Shown one piece after another: positions 12,099-24,447 of a stretch of DNA of 64,000 bases (positions within the stretch are counted from its first letter, which is position 1; each line of letters starts with the position of its first letter). Source of the stretch: Coffea arabica (taxonomy: Eukaryota > Streptophyta > Magnoliopsida > Gentianales > Rubiaceae); NCBI RefSeq assembly GCF_036785885.1, contig NC_092323.1, positions 11,850,501 through 11,914,500 of the forward strand, read 5' to 3'. The translations under genes and the position numbers were made by a program. The notes beneath the pieces are model-generated. The model worked only from the letters and a program-made list of their open reading frames with translations, was not told the DNA's origin and did not search any database.

Positions 12099-13909
12099 AT
12101 GGCAAAAACACAGCATCCAGTGAAGGCTGTAGGATGGGCTGCCAGAGACCCATCTGGAGTGCTCTCTCCATTTAAGTTTTCAAGAAGGTATAGTCAGGCA
12201 TGTACATTTTTAACTGGTTTGATGGTTTTTTTTTTCTTTTTTTTGGTTGGGTTGGTGGGATTATGAAATTGCTGTTGTTTTTGTGATTTTGCAGGGCTAC
12301 TGGTGAGCATGATATTCAATTCAAAGTGTTGTATTGTGGAATCTGTCATGCGGATCTTCATTTCTGCAAGAATGAATGGGGCTTCTCCCAGTACCCCATG
12401 GTGCCAGGGTAAGTAAGAATTTATGAATCCCAAGCATGATCAGCTCGTCGTACTTTTAAAATTTGCAAACTTGGCTAGCAAAATTATGCTAATTTTGTTC
12501 GAGTGCAAAAGATTACTTTGAAATCGACGCACTTCAAGGTAATTTTACGCCTGGTGTGTAAAAAAGGATGGAAAACTGGAAATGCTAGCAGAAACTGTTT
12601 CGTTGGATCGATAGTACTTTGGAATTTTATATGACCAAGTTTGAAGTTCTAGTATGACAAACTAATTATGATTTCTTGATTTAATGGTGTTGTATGGATA
12701 GATTTGGATTAAGCGGACATTAAGACAAATAAGATTTCGTGAAGAATGACTAAGGATCCTGTTAATTTTGTTTTAACAATTGGCAAGGTGCTGACAACTA
12801 CAATTCATCAATACAGGCATGAAATTGTGGGTGTAGCAATTGAAGTTGGTAGTAAGGTTGAGAAAGTCAAGGTTGGGGACAAGGTTGGTGTCGGTTGCCT
12901 AGTAGGATCATGTCGCGGCTGTGATATGTGTTCCCAAGATCTTGAGAACTACTGCCCGAAACACATACTAACATACAGCGCCATTGACACGGATGGAACA
13001 CTCACGCAAGGAGGCTATTCTAATATCATGGTTGCTGATGAGCACTTTGTTGTTCGCTGGCCGGAGAATCTGCCGATGGATATCGGTGCACCCCTCCTAT
13101 GTGCTGGGATCACTACTTATAGCCCATTGAGATATTTTGGACTCGATAAACCTGGCGTACATGTCGGCATTGTTGGCTTGGGCGGGCTTGGGCATGTTGG
13201 CGTGAAATTCGCGAAGGCTTTTGGGGCAAAGGTGACTGTGATCAGTACCTCCGAGGGTAAAAGGCAGGAAGCCATAGGAAAACTTGGTGCAGATGGTTTC
13301 TTAAACAGCCGTGATCCTGAGCAGCTGCAGGTAATTAATTAATGTTTTATTGGAATTGTCTGGGTTCCGAGATTAGTCACCGATTGATATTGTAGGTTTT
13401 GCTAGTTGCAACAAAACAATGTTTACTGATTCAAATTGTACTTGGTCTGTTTAATTGAATGAGCAGGCTGCGGCAGGTACCATGGATGGTATTATAGATA
13501 CTGTTTCTGCTGTTCACCCCATTGTCCCACTGATCAATTTGTTGAAGCCTCATGGGAAGATTGTCATGGTTGGGGTACCCGAAAAACCACTTGAATTTGG
13601 CACAATTCCCCTTATAGCGGGTAAGCATTGCATTTCTCCCTTTGTTTGCCTGGCATTTTCTGGTCGTAGTACCTGTGCCTAACTTGTAAACTTGATGAAT
13701 TTACAGGCAGGAAGACCATTTCTGGGAGTGCCGTCGGTGGCTTAAAGGAAACTCAAGAAATGATCGATTTTGCGGCAAAGCACAATATCTTACCAGATGT
13801 GGAGATCGTCCCGGTGGACTATGTCAACACCGCAATGGAGCGCCTGCTGAAAGCTGATGTCAAGTACCGATTCGTGATTGACATTGGAAACACATTGAAA
13901 TCTGATTAA
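12099..13909 (+). CDS. Copy B: CAD/8HGO-like NADP(H) alcohol dehydrogenase, Ala at relay position 49
   Basis: The exons are 12099-12187, 12295-12408, 12817-13330, 13467-13620 and 13707-13909, giving 357 residues with clean GT-AG introns. It is a zinc MDR dehydrogenase: a GroES-like catalytic domain flanks a central Rossmann domain. Catalytic zinc ligands are Cys47, His69/Glu70 and Cys163. Structural-zinc cysteines are 100, 103, 106 and 114. The nucleotide loop is GLGGLG at 188-193, followed by VISTS (209-213), as in NADP(H)-using members. Position 119 is Leu and the GSFIG loop reads GSAVG, so it is not a lignin-type CAD. It most resembles 8-hydroxygeraniol dehydrogenases (oxidation of iridoid precursors) by overall pattern; this is inference. 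Oddity: the catalytic motif reads CHADLH, with Ala replacing the usual Ser/Thr of the proton relay. Likely cytosolic; no targeting peptide is seen. Confidence 0.92.
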
Positions 13910-16395
13910 ATTGTGCAGTCCATGCTCTTGAAAATCTAGCTTATACAAGAAAAGACCTAAAAATATTCTTTTTTCCGAAACGATATTAGTAATATATTGA
14001 TCATCAACTAAACTTTACATTATTCTTTCCTAAAAATATTTTTTCCCTATTAGAATTTTTGCCCAACTGTTATGGGATTGGATATTTACTAGTAATGAAA
14101 TATACTACCATCTGTAGTGAGTAGTTTCATACTTGTAGTCTCAATTGTAACAACCTTTGTTGTTGCCGTCTTTCACTGTAACGGGCGTCCCTGTCGTGGA
14201 GATTACTATATGACTGTGTTTGGATAGAATATTACTTAAAATATTTTTTGTGATGTAATGTATGTAAAATAAAAAAATAAATTAAAAAATATGTTAATGA
14301 TGCAAGCTAATTATTATGTAAAAAAATTTAGTTATCTAAACACTCTCGTATTTTGCATTTTTGGCTCTAGGTGGGGATTTGCCTGGCCTGGGGGGAACGT
14401 AGGTAAACAACAATGGATCTCATTACTTTTGTAGAGAGCACCTTGTAAGACTTGAACGGCTTGGAAAAGAACTCTTTTTGGCTCAATTGATTCACTAATG
14501 CAGCTTGATGACATTAATTCGCACAAAAGAAATAAGATTCTAATAATAGCATCAGATGCTGTTACTTTGAAGTTAGTCGATTATCATTACTTGTATCGCC
14601 CTTTAACTTTCCTATCTTCCAAATAAATATCGGGAGAGGGCGAGTTGAAATTTGATACAATGTGGCCTGGTTGGACTTTTTATATTATTTAGTATATAAT
14701 TAAATTACATTATTGTATTTAAAATAAAAGTAAAAGTCGTGTATATGAATAAAAAATTTGACTTATGTTCAATATAATATTTTGATATATTTATATATAA
14801 AAGAATTTAAACATGTACAACAATAAGAAAGAATCGCACAAAACGCCATTATATTCGATCCTAATCCATGTATCCGCTCATACTTGCCCTCGTCTCTACC
14901 GTCCTTATCTTCCAAATAAATATTCGCTCGTACTTCCCCTTGTCAATAGAGTCTGTTCTTGAGCCCATAAAACATTGATTGTGACTTGTCTAAAGATAAT
15001 TCTTGCTGGAATACTTATGGTAGATATTGATATGATGTACAACCATTTCGTTTTTAATTTTCAAGAAAAACTCTCTTGTCACATATGGTTGTAACTTCTT
15101 AAGTGAGTATTTTCGTACGAGAAGAGAAGGTAATAAATTTGTAATTAATGTTGACGAATACATAACTCTAAGGACCTATTTGGCGTTGTGGCACTTTTAA
15201 TAAAATAACACTTTTAGATGATAAAAGTACTTTTGAGATGAACATTGTTCTATAAAATTAGGAGTGAAACTTTTTTTGTATTAAAAGTATTTTTAGCAAA
15301 AATTCAAATTTAGTGTTTTTAGAATAGCTTTTGTGTTTTGAAAAAATAAAATATTAATTTAATCACTTTATGCTACATTATGAACTAAATAAAGAGATAA
15401 ATATATTTAAAAAGTTTTTCAAATTATATATTATCTAATACCATAAGTACTTATTGAACTATGTATTTAAATAATATACTTAAGGACTTAAATATTAAAA
15501 ACTGTATTAAATAAAGTATTTTTTTTTTCAATAAGTTAAAACAGGGCTTTCTCTAAACATTGAGACCGTGATGTAATTCTTAAATTTTTCACTTCATTAA
15601 AGTCCTCAACATAAATGTCATTTTTTTCTGTTGGATTTATATATGGTTCTGAAATTTGAAAATGCACATATCTAGTATTTCAATTGTCTTTGTGTAATGC
15701 ATTAGGAAATCCTTTCCTTGTCGTCTTAGGAAAACGAAAATGTGAGTGGCGTGTGTATAGTGCAAGGTAAATAACAAGTATTATTTAGTTCCGATTAAAC
15801 TAATTAAAACAGAATACAATTATTTCCGGTGGGTGGTTGTATTTTATTCAGTTGCTTGGAGGAAGCTTGCCACTTTGTCTTTGAGCAGCTGTTTCAAAGG
15901 ACTCATCTTCTTGGAACTTCTCTCTGCAAAGCCCTCTTCGGTGAACTTTCCTCTTTGTCACGTGATTTTCTGCCGATAACCTTTTCTACATTCATTTTTC
16001 CACTGTACATGCCTGGTATGTATTGAAAATTTTATTCGAGATCTCCAGAGGCTCCATAATCCAAGGCAGAAAATAGTGCCCCGAGGGATTTTATTGAAGG
16101 AAGATAAGGAAGGGTTGTTGTTAGCACGAACAAAAGTATGCGTACTATGGAAGCAATTTTAACACATATAAAAATATATGGAAAGGGGTGGAGAAACAAA
16201 TACTTAATAATTTAATTAACTCAAATCTTAACAAAACCCAATAATGATAATACCAAGTCATAACCTTTCGCTCATGATACCTTACAAATCTCAATTCAAC
16301 TCTTCAAGTAATAATCTATTAGACTGGTAGTATTTATAGACTCCAAAACATTTTAAAATAAATACAATTGTAAGTCAAAATTTACTTGGAAATAG
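13910..16395. other. Intergenic region after gene B with MITE-like repeats
   Basis: Contains the MITE-like element listed separately (14212-14345). A second candidate at about 15176-15560 starts GGACCTATTTGGCGTTGTGG and carries ACTTTT(A/G)-rich stretches. A related sequence appears in reverse orientation at about 36650-37055. A short open frame at 15829-16026 has no known domain. No gene is recognised. Confidence 0.45.
14212..14345. mobile_element. Small MITE-like element
   Basis: Starts with CTGTGTTTGGATAGAAT and ends with a roughly complementary TAGTTATCTAAACACTC. Between these ends lies only AT-rich DNA with no coding sequence. Size and ends fit a plant MITE. The target duplication is not certain. 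Confidence 0.5.
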
Positions 16396-18310
16396 AGCTG
16401 TTAAACGAGGCGAGTCGAACTCGAGCACACGGCAATCGAGCTCGACTCGAACATCTAATCGAGCTAGTTCGAGCTCGCTCGACTAGTAATTTGAGCTTCA
16501 CAAACTGTTCGAGATCGACTCGATATACTCGGTAGAAAACTCGAGTTCGAGCTCGAACTTGAGTTCACAAAAGCGAGCCAAGCTTATCGAGCTCGAAATC
16601 GATTTTGAACTCAAGCCGAGCTTCGAGCTCGAGCTCGTTTATGGAAGATAACATATCAACTTCTTGTACACTCATACTCAGTTTGACAAAAAAAGAACAA
16701 CACATTCCCTGATATATCATCCACTCAATTCGACAATGCAAAACAGAAGCATCATAAGCACGAGTAGCGAAAAAGAAGTTCAAACTGCAGCTCAAACTAT
16801 CAAATGGAGGAACAAAATGTCCAAACTCGGCATCAGACCAGATCAGATTACAAAATGAAAAATTACATAAAAGAGTCCAAACAATTAAACATCAGCCATC
16901 AATACGTTTTAAGCAGTTTCTAAAATGTCCAAACTCTAGACCAAGAGTTAAAAACAACTTTCTTGGGTGAAAACAACTTGTGAATGATGCAGCTTTTGAA
17001 CGAAATCAGCAGGTGAATGAATCAGCTTGCACCAAGCAACATCAACGGCCACCAAATCAAGTTGTGAATGATTCAGGAAGTTCAACTTCCTCAAATGTGA
17101 TTGATTCGGCTGCATCAAGTGATTCTTACAAAACAAAAGCATGAAAGTTATAAAATTCTTCAAAATCAGATATAAAGAAACTGTAACAACAACAAAAACA
17201 TCCAATCAATTACTTACTCGAGACTTATTCTTTAGGCCATGAAGACTGTGGATCCAATCGTTGCCGCAAAGTAACATTGCACCGTCTCAACTGACATAGA
17301 AGCTCGTCGATCATCAATTACTCTACCTCCGGCGTTGAAGGTAGATTCTGAAGCCACAGTTGTAACAGGAACGGAGAGTATATCGGCAGCCATCCTCGAC
17401 AAGATAGGAAATCTCAATCTTTCCCCTTTCCACCAACCCAAAACATCTAGATTTGCATTTGCATCACAATCATACCTACTTTCCTCTAAATAAACATCTA
17501 AATCTGATTTTCTCTGGTAGACCCCTGTCAATTTCACTCACATGCATGTGAAACTTTTCTTTACCCGTTAAAACGGTAGGTCCAGTCATTTTCTGTTTCT
17601 TATTAGAAGAGCTAGAACCTTCATTTTCTTTCCTTTTTACAACCTGCCTCTGTTATTGTTCAAAATGGAAAACAATATGACAATCAACATATTCATTGTA
17701 AAGCTCATAAAAAATGTCTCCAATCTCAGCCACGAATCTAGGAGCTGCATCCTCGCCATAAATCACCAAAAAAACATGATTAATAAGAAATATTTTGTAT
17801 CTCGGATCCAAAATTGCACCCAAAGATAGCAATACATTACCTTTCCCCCAATACTTATCAAATTTAATAGACATATTTCCAGCCATAACCCGAATATGCT
17901 CGAAAGGGTCAAGAGCTTTTTCATTTAAAAGCTCTTTAATCCTATAGAGCTCCACAAGAAAAATGTTAGCTATTGGATACTCGGACTGGAAAATCATATC
18001 AGTGATTTCATGAAATATTCCTAGAAATTTGCACACTACTTCCACTTTCATCAACTCAAAATCAGTAGGAATATAATGAAATTTGGGGTCAATGTCTGCA
18101 TATCTTGGAAAGACATCCTTGAACTCTAAACCCGAAACTAACATCAAATAGGTGCTATTCCACCTTGTTGGACTGTCCAAAATTAGGTTTCTAGAGGGCA
18201 ACTGTAACTGTTTTTTAATTTTGGCAAATTCAAGAAGCCTAAATTCAGAATTGTTCAAGTACTTTATCCCTTCTCTAACAACATCAATCACACCATCAAG
18301 TTGACTAAGA
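16396..18310 (-). mobile_element. Decayed hAT transposon with transposase remnant
   Basis: On the minus strand, 18310-17653 reads as the RNase H-fold region of a BED-finger (RICESLEEPER-like) hAT transposase (LDGVIDVVREGIKYL, DSPTRWNSTYLML, LGAILDPRYK). Bases 17537-17232 read as the C-terminal hAT dimerisation domain (WWKGERLRFPILSRMAADIL, VPVTTVASESTFNAGGRVID). A stop and a frame change between the two blocks (about 17540-17655), and loss of the N-terminal BED zinc finger, make it inactive. The 16396-16640 tract, dense in TCGAGCTCGA and starting GAGCTGTTAAACGAGGCGAG, looks like the element's 3' subterminal region. The 5' end is missing: coding similarity stops near 18310. Confidence 0.8.
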
Positions 18311-18359
18311 CCAAAAATTTCAAGGGAGGTCTCTGAAATTATCCCAATCAAATTTGTAC

Positions 18360-19907
18360 TAGTTGTTTACTAGTTTACTGCTTTTGAAATTAATTCTTCT
18401 GTTATATGGTTAAGTAGAAGTGTTACAGACCATGTTTTGCCTACGTGACCAGCATATTGCTATAGTATAGTAGTGGTGTCCTGGATCTAGGCATAAGCAG
18501 TAATTGGTGACTCGTCTTCCGATGCTTTGACGGACCTCAAACTATTATATTAGGAAAAATATATTTTGACCAAAAGAAAATGAAAAGAAGTCACCCGTCC
18601 GCCGTCTGGATCATTTTTAAGAGGTGGCTAAATCCATTTTTAAGACAAGTCACCTGTCCGCCGTGTGGATGACTCGGAAGGCCACGGGCAACAACATCAA
18701 TCGACATCAAGATAGGCGTCATCATCCATGCAGATCCATGCGGATGTAAACATCAAAATAATAAATCGGCCAGATACTAACGAGTTTAGACTCACATGTA
18801 TAAAATTTAATACTTAACCACTAGGCCAATGGCTCAGTGGCCATCAGGGAGGGACTCAGGCTGTAAGTGAGCGTTCATACCTTATTTATGGTAAAAAAAA
18901 TTTAAGGATTGTGCCATAGCATTAAGCTCCCCCTCCTCCTTAGATTAGGATAGATTAAGTTATATAAATGTATTGTTACCGATAAAAAAAATATATAATT
19001 TAATACTTAAATTCAAATTGAGTTGATATGATAAGTATTTACACCCATAAATATACACACTGATGGTGTGAAAAGAATCATTCAAAAAGAATGTACACAA
19101 AAAATTTTGTCACTTGTTAGAGCTTTATTGCGTTCCACAATGACTTTCATTCATTAAATCTCAGATATGTTTACCCAAACTTGCCAAGAAAAGTACTTTA
19201 GGACCTTCAAATATACTACTTATAATTAACATGAGGAGCGCAACTAGCAACTTTTATGTGTTTTACGTACTTAGACAAATGTTTTGCTGATCATGAGTTT
19301 TGACGTTTGACTGTAATTTTGTCAAATATCTGAATAAATTGATAATTTGACCACATTTCAACTTTCAAGTCGTGATTAATTCTTTTTTTTTTGGGATCGT
19401 TCTATGCTAGGCACGCTTTGACCGTGCCTACCGTAGGAACGTGCTCAGAAATGTACTCTAATGATTAGTACAGTGGATCTTAAGGGAAAATGAACATTGG
19501 AAGCCACGCGCATGAATTAAGTGTAGGAAGGAAATGATTTAGGGAATAGTTAATGTGTTATAATTCTTTGACAATTGAAATTTTTGTAGAATTCTAATTT
19601 GGAAAGACAACTTATATGGTCTATACAAAATTTTGAAGAACTAAAAAAATAATTGTAAACTCTATAATATTACTTAGGAAAGCTTCTAGAAGTTTTGAAC
19701 CAGTGAATGGTAGGTAGCATAGATATGTAAATATTAATGCTTAAAATGTGTAAGTAGTGTTCACACTAATTACTTGGAAGTAATCAATTTGAAAATATAC
19801 AAATTTTGCATGAAAAGATAAGATATACACAATATATTTGTAAATAATGAAGGTGATTGTTTTTGTACAATTTAAAAGCAGTATATCCTTGCTCAAACCC
19901 TTTATAA
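18360..19907. other. Intergenic DNA, no gene seen
   Basis: Includes a locally repeated CACC(T/C)GTCCGCCGT(C/G)TGGAT segment at about 18593 and 18650. A weak tRNA-like patch (GCCAATGGCTCAGTGG, near 18828) might be a SINE relic. Otherwise AT-rich and without family matches. Confidence 0.35.
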
Positions 19908-22900
19908 CTAGTATTTTGACTCATGCTATGCACGAGTTTATATTTTAACCCATAATAATAACAAAATTTATTTTTTACATGAAAATTAAAATCAAAAGAT
20001 TTTTTAAGAAGTACTATTTTTGTCTCCAAATTTATGGAAACGAATTAGATGTAAAAAAAGATATAAAATAAGGTTCAATAAAATGTGTTAATTATTTTCA
20101 ACATCAAGGTAATTTTTAACTATAGTTGCATGTTCCCATTTCTCAAAATAGAAAAAGTACTATGGATTATAAGAAAATTTATGTAGGTTTACTTATATGG
20201 ATAATTTCAAGTCAATGTTTATTTATCTAATACAGGTCAATATTTGATTATATTGTGCACAAAACAATTCGATCCGTAAAAAATACATGCAAAAGCAATC
20301 CTAGACCAGTGTATTAATAACTTGTAAAAGAAATTTAAGTCAAAACCTAAAATATAAAATTTAGAATATTTAAAATAAATCAAATTTAATTGAATTGCAA
20401 CAAATAGCGGCTGATTTTGCATAGTTGTACTGCTCGTGTTCCATTATTAAAATTTACATTTTATACAAATGAAAGTTTCATTCAATATGATGGTTAATTA
20501 ACCTAAGGTCATTTTTGAATGATCAAAACATACATATAGTGACCCTCTATAAAACATTTTTTAAAAAAATCCACCCATTATCCATAAAAAAAGACACACC
20601 AAAATACCCGCACATCAATACCCTTTTCTTCATCAACCACACAACACATCCTTTTCAAAATCTCAACTAATATAAGTACTTTTTGACAAATCACTGTAAC
20701 CCCAAATGAACCTTAAGAAAGACTCAAGTCAACAAAAATAACAAAGTAACACTATGTACTTGTATATAATAATAACGAGATAAATAAGGACAAAATATAA
20801 ATACAAATGAAAGTAGCTACTTAAAACCGATTTGAATTATTTACTATAAACAAAACCTTATCATTAGCATTGAATTTCAAAACTTTTGAATTTTGAAATT
20901 CAACTATACAAAGTTTGAAATTAAAATTCAACTTTTGTACACATGTTATAAATCAAATAATGATAGTGTATATACTATCAGTGTATATAAGATTTACTCT
21001 ATTTAAAATAGTACATGAAAAGCATAGAAAAAGGGTTTCTTTAATGGGTGCCCAATGGGCACCTATTAATATATCTAGCATTCACCTATTCTACTATATA
21101 TATACATAAATTAATAATTATTTTTTTCTTATATTTATTTACTTTCCTTATTTAATCTTACCTACTATTCTTTGTATTTATTTACTTTTTCTAATTAATC
21201 ATACATTTCTAAAAAATATGACGCCTGAAATATATGTTAACGAGTGCCCAAACCCACCAAAATTATATATCCAGCCTTGTGTAGTTGTATTTTTATTTTA
21301 TTTCAGTACATACTTTTTTCAAAATAGATCACAACAAAATCCAAAGGAAGATTTTAAACGCCAGTATTAACTTTTTTTAGCATTATTGATAGACACTATC
21401 CCTAAGGGTGGACACGGGTCAGGTACCTGTCCTATACACCATTTGACTGACCCGATCTGCATCTTATGGATTAACCATTTTTTGACCCTTACCCACCCCA
21501 CATGTCAACGGGTATTCTACTGAGATAAGATCGAATCAACGAGTACTCATTCTGTCCAACTTATCATTTAATTTTTTTTTAAAAAATAATTTATACTAAT
21601 TTAATTTTATATTTTACATATTCATATAAGATTTAATAAAGATTTTTTCTCAAAAAAAAGTCCCCCGCCAAAAAAAAAATATGTGAAGAGAACACAAGGA
21701 AAAGGAAAAAAATTAAAAGAATTCAAAATCAATAAAAATTTGAAATAAGCAGCACATTTTATAAAATATATATTCCATATTAATTAAACTTTTTTCTAAA
21801 AAATATAAGATCATGACATCTACAAATGAATCTTATAGACAAACTATAGTCTTTGATATTTGTAATGCAATTTGTTGAATGAAATTACTCACTTAACTCC
21901 AAAAATATTATTTTATAGTATAGTATATAAATAAATAATTAAATTAATATATGCGAGCGGGTCTAGTATCCGTGAGTTTTTAATTATGCGATACTAGCCT
22001 GTCCGTATTTAAATTGGTATTCGACCCTCTTTTGATCCGATCAAATAATATGAATCGAGTACTTTCGGATTGAATAAAATTAGAGATGGCAGATTTTTAG
22101 GTTAGTGGGTGCTTTTGCAAACCCTTAACTGTCCCAAATAAAGAACATCTAATGTAAAAGCTACTGTCATTTGTTTATTTCCTTTTTGAAATTGATATTA
22201 TTTTTTAATTTTGATATTTCCTAAGTTATTTTTTATTTTGCTCTTGCCAAATTAATAGTATGATTTTGGGTAGTGCCCTACCAAAAAATTAAAGTGTTAT
22301 CTTTTCAAGCATAAATTTGTTCTTTTAATTTTTTAACTTTAGACAATATAAATATTGTATGTTTATAAATTGAACATTTTAATTTAATGTTTAAACAGTA
22401 GTTACATATTTAAGTTAGAATTACCAAAGGTAATACTACATATTTATGTTGGAATTACCTAAAAGAATGACTAGAGTGAATGTTAGTTCTTTTTTGAATT
22501 TGATAGTATGTTTTATCTTTTATATTTGATAAGTTGTTTTCATTTTGTTATTACCAATTTGAAGGGTTTGAAATATTATTTCCTTATTAGCAACAATCAT
22601 TTATAAGTGTGGTATTGTGTTAGTATGTTAAGCTTTGTTAATGTTTTTAGAAATGTTACTCATTCGTAAATGCCTATATGATAAGTATGTAATTTCAAAT
22701 TTTGCTAGTATTTTGAATGTTGTTAATATTTCAAAATTGTAACTAACTTATAATCGCATACATGGTATGTATGCAATTCAAAGATTGAAAATTATTTATT
22801 TAACTAAAAATAAATAAACAATATAACAAAAAAGATGGGGAGTTGGGAGTTCTCTAATGTGGTCTACACTAAAATTGTAAATAATTTGTGTTATTAGCCA

Positions 22901-23225
22901 ATTATTATAGAGTCATGGGAATTGTAATTAAATTTTGTGTTATCAATCTACAATTTTCCAAATGTGATTTGGATAAGTTTTACATAAATTTGAAACTGTG
23001 AGTAAGGGTCAACTAGACATGGAGAGGAATTGGAATCATGGAAATCTGTTTGCATATCGGTAGCAAACAAAAGAATTTGAAATGGTTTGATTGTACCAAA
23101 TTGTGGAGCCAATGTGTGTGAATTAAAATAAATATAAAATTCTAGGAAAAAGGGATTGGGATTTAGGTGATGCGTGAAGGTTTCTGATAAAAAAAAACCC
23201 TCAATCTATTACATATATATAAAGA
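19908..23225 (-). mobile_element. Probable non-autonomous Helitron
   Basis: Read on the minus strand, the segment starts TCTTTATATATATG (23225 downward) after an A. It ends with an imperfect hairpin, CTCGTGC-ATA-GCATGAG (about 19938-19922), ten or so bases before a terminal CTAG (19911-19908) followed by T. Insertion between A and T, a 5' TC, and a hairpin followed by CTRR are Helitron hallmarks. The same hairpin design ends the better-defined Helitron at 24448-26663. No Rep/helicase is present. A possible older hAT-type repeat (near 21400-22090, GGGTGGACACGGGTCAGG) lies within it. Pairing of these two ends is inference. Confidence 0.45.
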
Positions 23226-23381
23226 TAAGACAACAAGTAAAATTCTCAATTTGTACAATACGATTAAGGGAAAAATGTATCATTTTTACATTTTTACGAT
23301 AGTCATGCATTGATATTTATCAATTTGTCAAACCATTTCTTTAAATCTATAATATCTTATATACAAAAAAATGTTACAAAT

Positions 23382-23945
23382 GACAAAACATGCTATTTGT
23401 CATTTGAAGCTAAGGAAAACATTAAACTAAAAAATTTTACTTGGAGAGAATTATTAATAAGTTGGTTAAACCAAGCCTTTTTTGCCTAAAAGAAATGTTA
23501 AAATAAAGACAGGATTTTTTATAAGGTAATTTAACAAAAATATTTCCGACATAAAATATAGGGATTTAAACATGTAAATTAAACAAACTATAATCATTAG
23601 ATGATATTAATTGAAATTAATAAAAAATTCAAAATCCTTGAGAAATGACACATGTTAACGTATATGTATACTATTTGTCATTTGCAACTAAGGGAAACGT
23701 TAAAAGTAGTAAATATACTAAATTTTACTTAGAAAAGGTTATTGATAAGTTAGTTTAACTAGGATTTTTATGTCTAAAGGAAATGGTAAAATAAAATATT
23801 TACTTAGAGAGGCTTTTTGATAAGTTAGTTTAACAAAATATTTTTCTAACTAAAATATAGTAATTTAAACATTTGAACTAAACAAACTAATAACTATTAA
23901 ATTACATTAATTGAATTGATTAAAGAGTAAAATAATTCCAGAATA
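23382..23945 (+). repeat. Two-copy direct repeat of about 280 bp
   Basis: Bases about 23382-23640 and about 23646-23945 align as diverged direct copies. Landmarks are CTATTTGTCATTTG, the (A/G)TTTAAACAT..AA(A/C)TAAACAAACTA block and a shared AATTGAA(A/T)T tail. No coding potential. Possibly an internal duplication of a further element. Confidence 0.6.
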
Positions 23946-24447
23946 CATGTCATATTATTAGATCTTTTAGAAAACATGGACTAATAAATTTCTAGTATAA
24001 TAGATTTCCTCGTATTCGTCCCATTACAATCTACACCCTACTTTCAACTTTTTATTCTTCTTATGCTTGGTCGGATATAGGCCTGTCAACGGATCGGGTC
24101 CGAGCCGAAATTAATAAATCCGGACCTGAATCTGTTATACTGCATTAGTTCCGGATTTGGCTCGAATATCCGACAGGTCTTTTAATCTTTCTACCGGACC
24201 CGCACCCGATGAGTCCCGAATTCGGGTCAGGCCTACTCAACAAAAGACCCGTCAATAACCCAATAGGAGAAGGGGCCGAAATTGCCAGAATCTCTGCCCC
24301 CTTTTTTCCCTTTTCTTTTGTTATGGGCAACGTACAGCGCTGAACACACTATCGTCAACTAGTGAGTGCATCAGAGACTCTAATTTGTTGCCTCCCAAGA
24401 GACCCAGACCAACCTATAGTCATTTTTCCTTCACTAATACACTTGTA

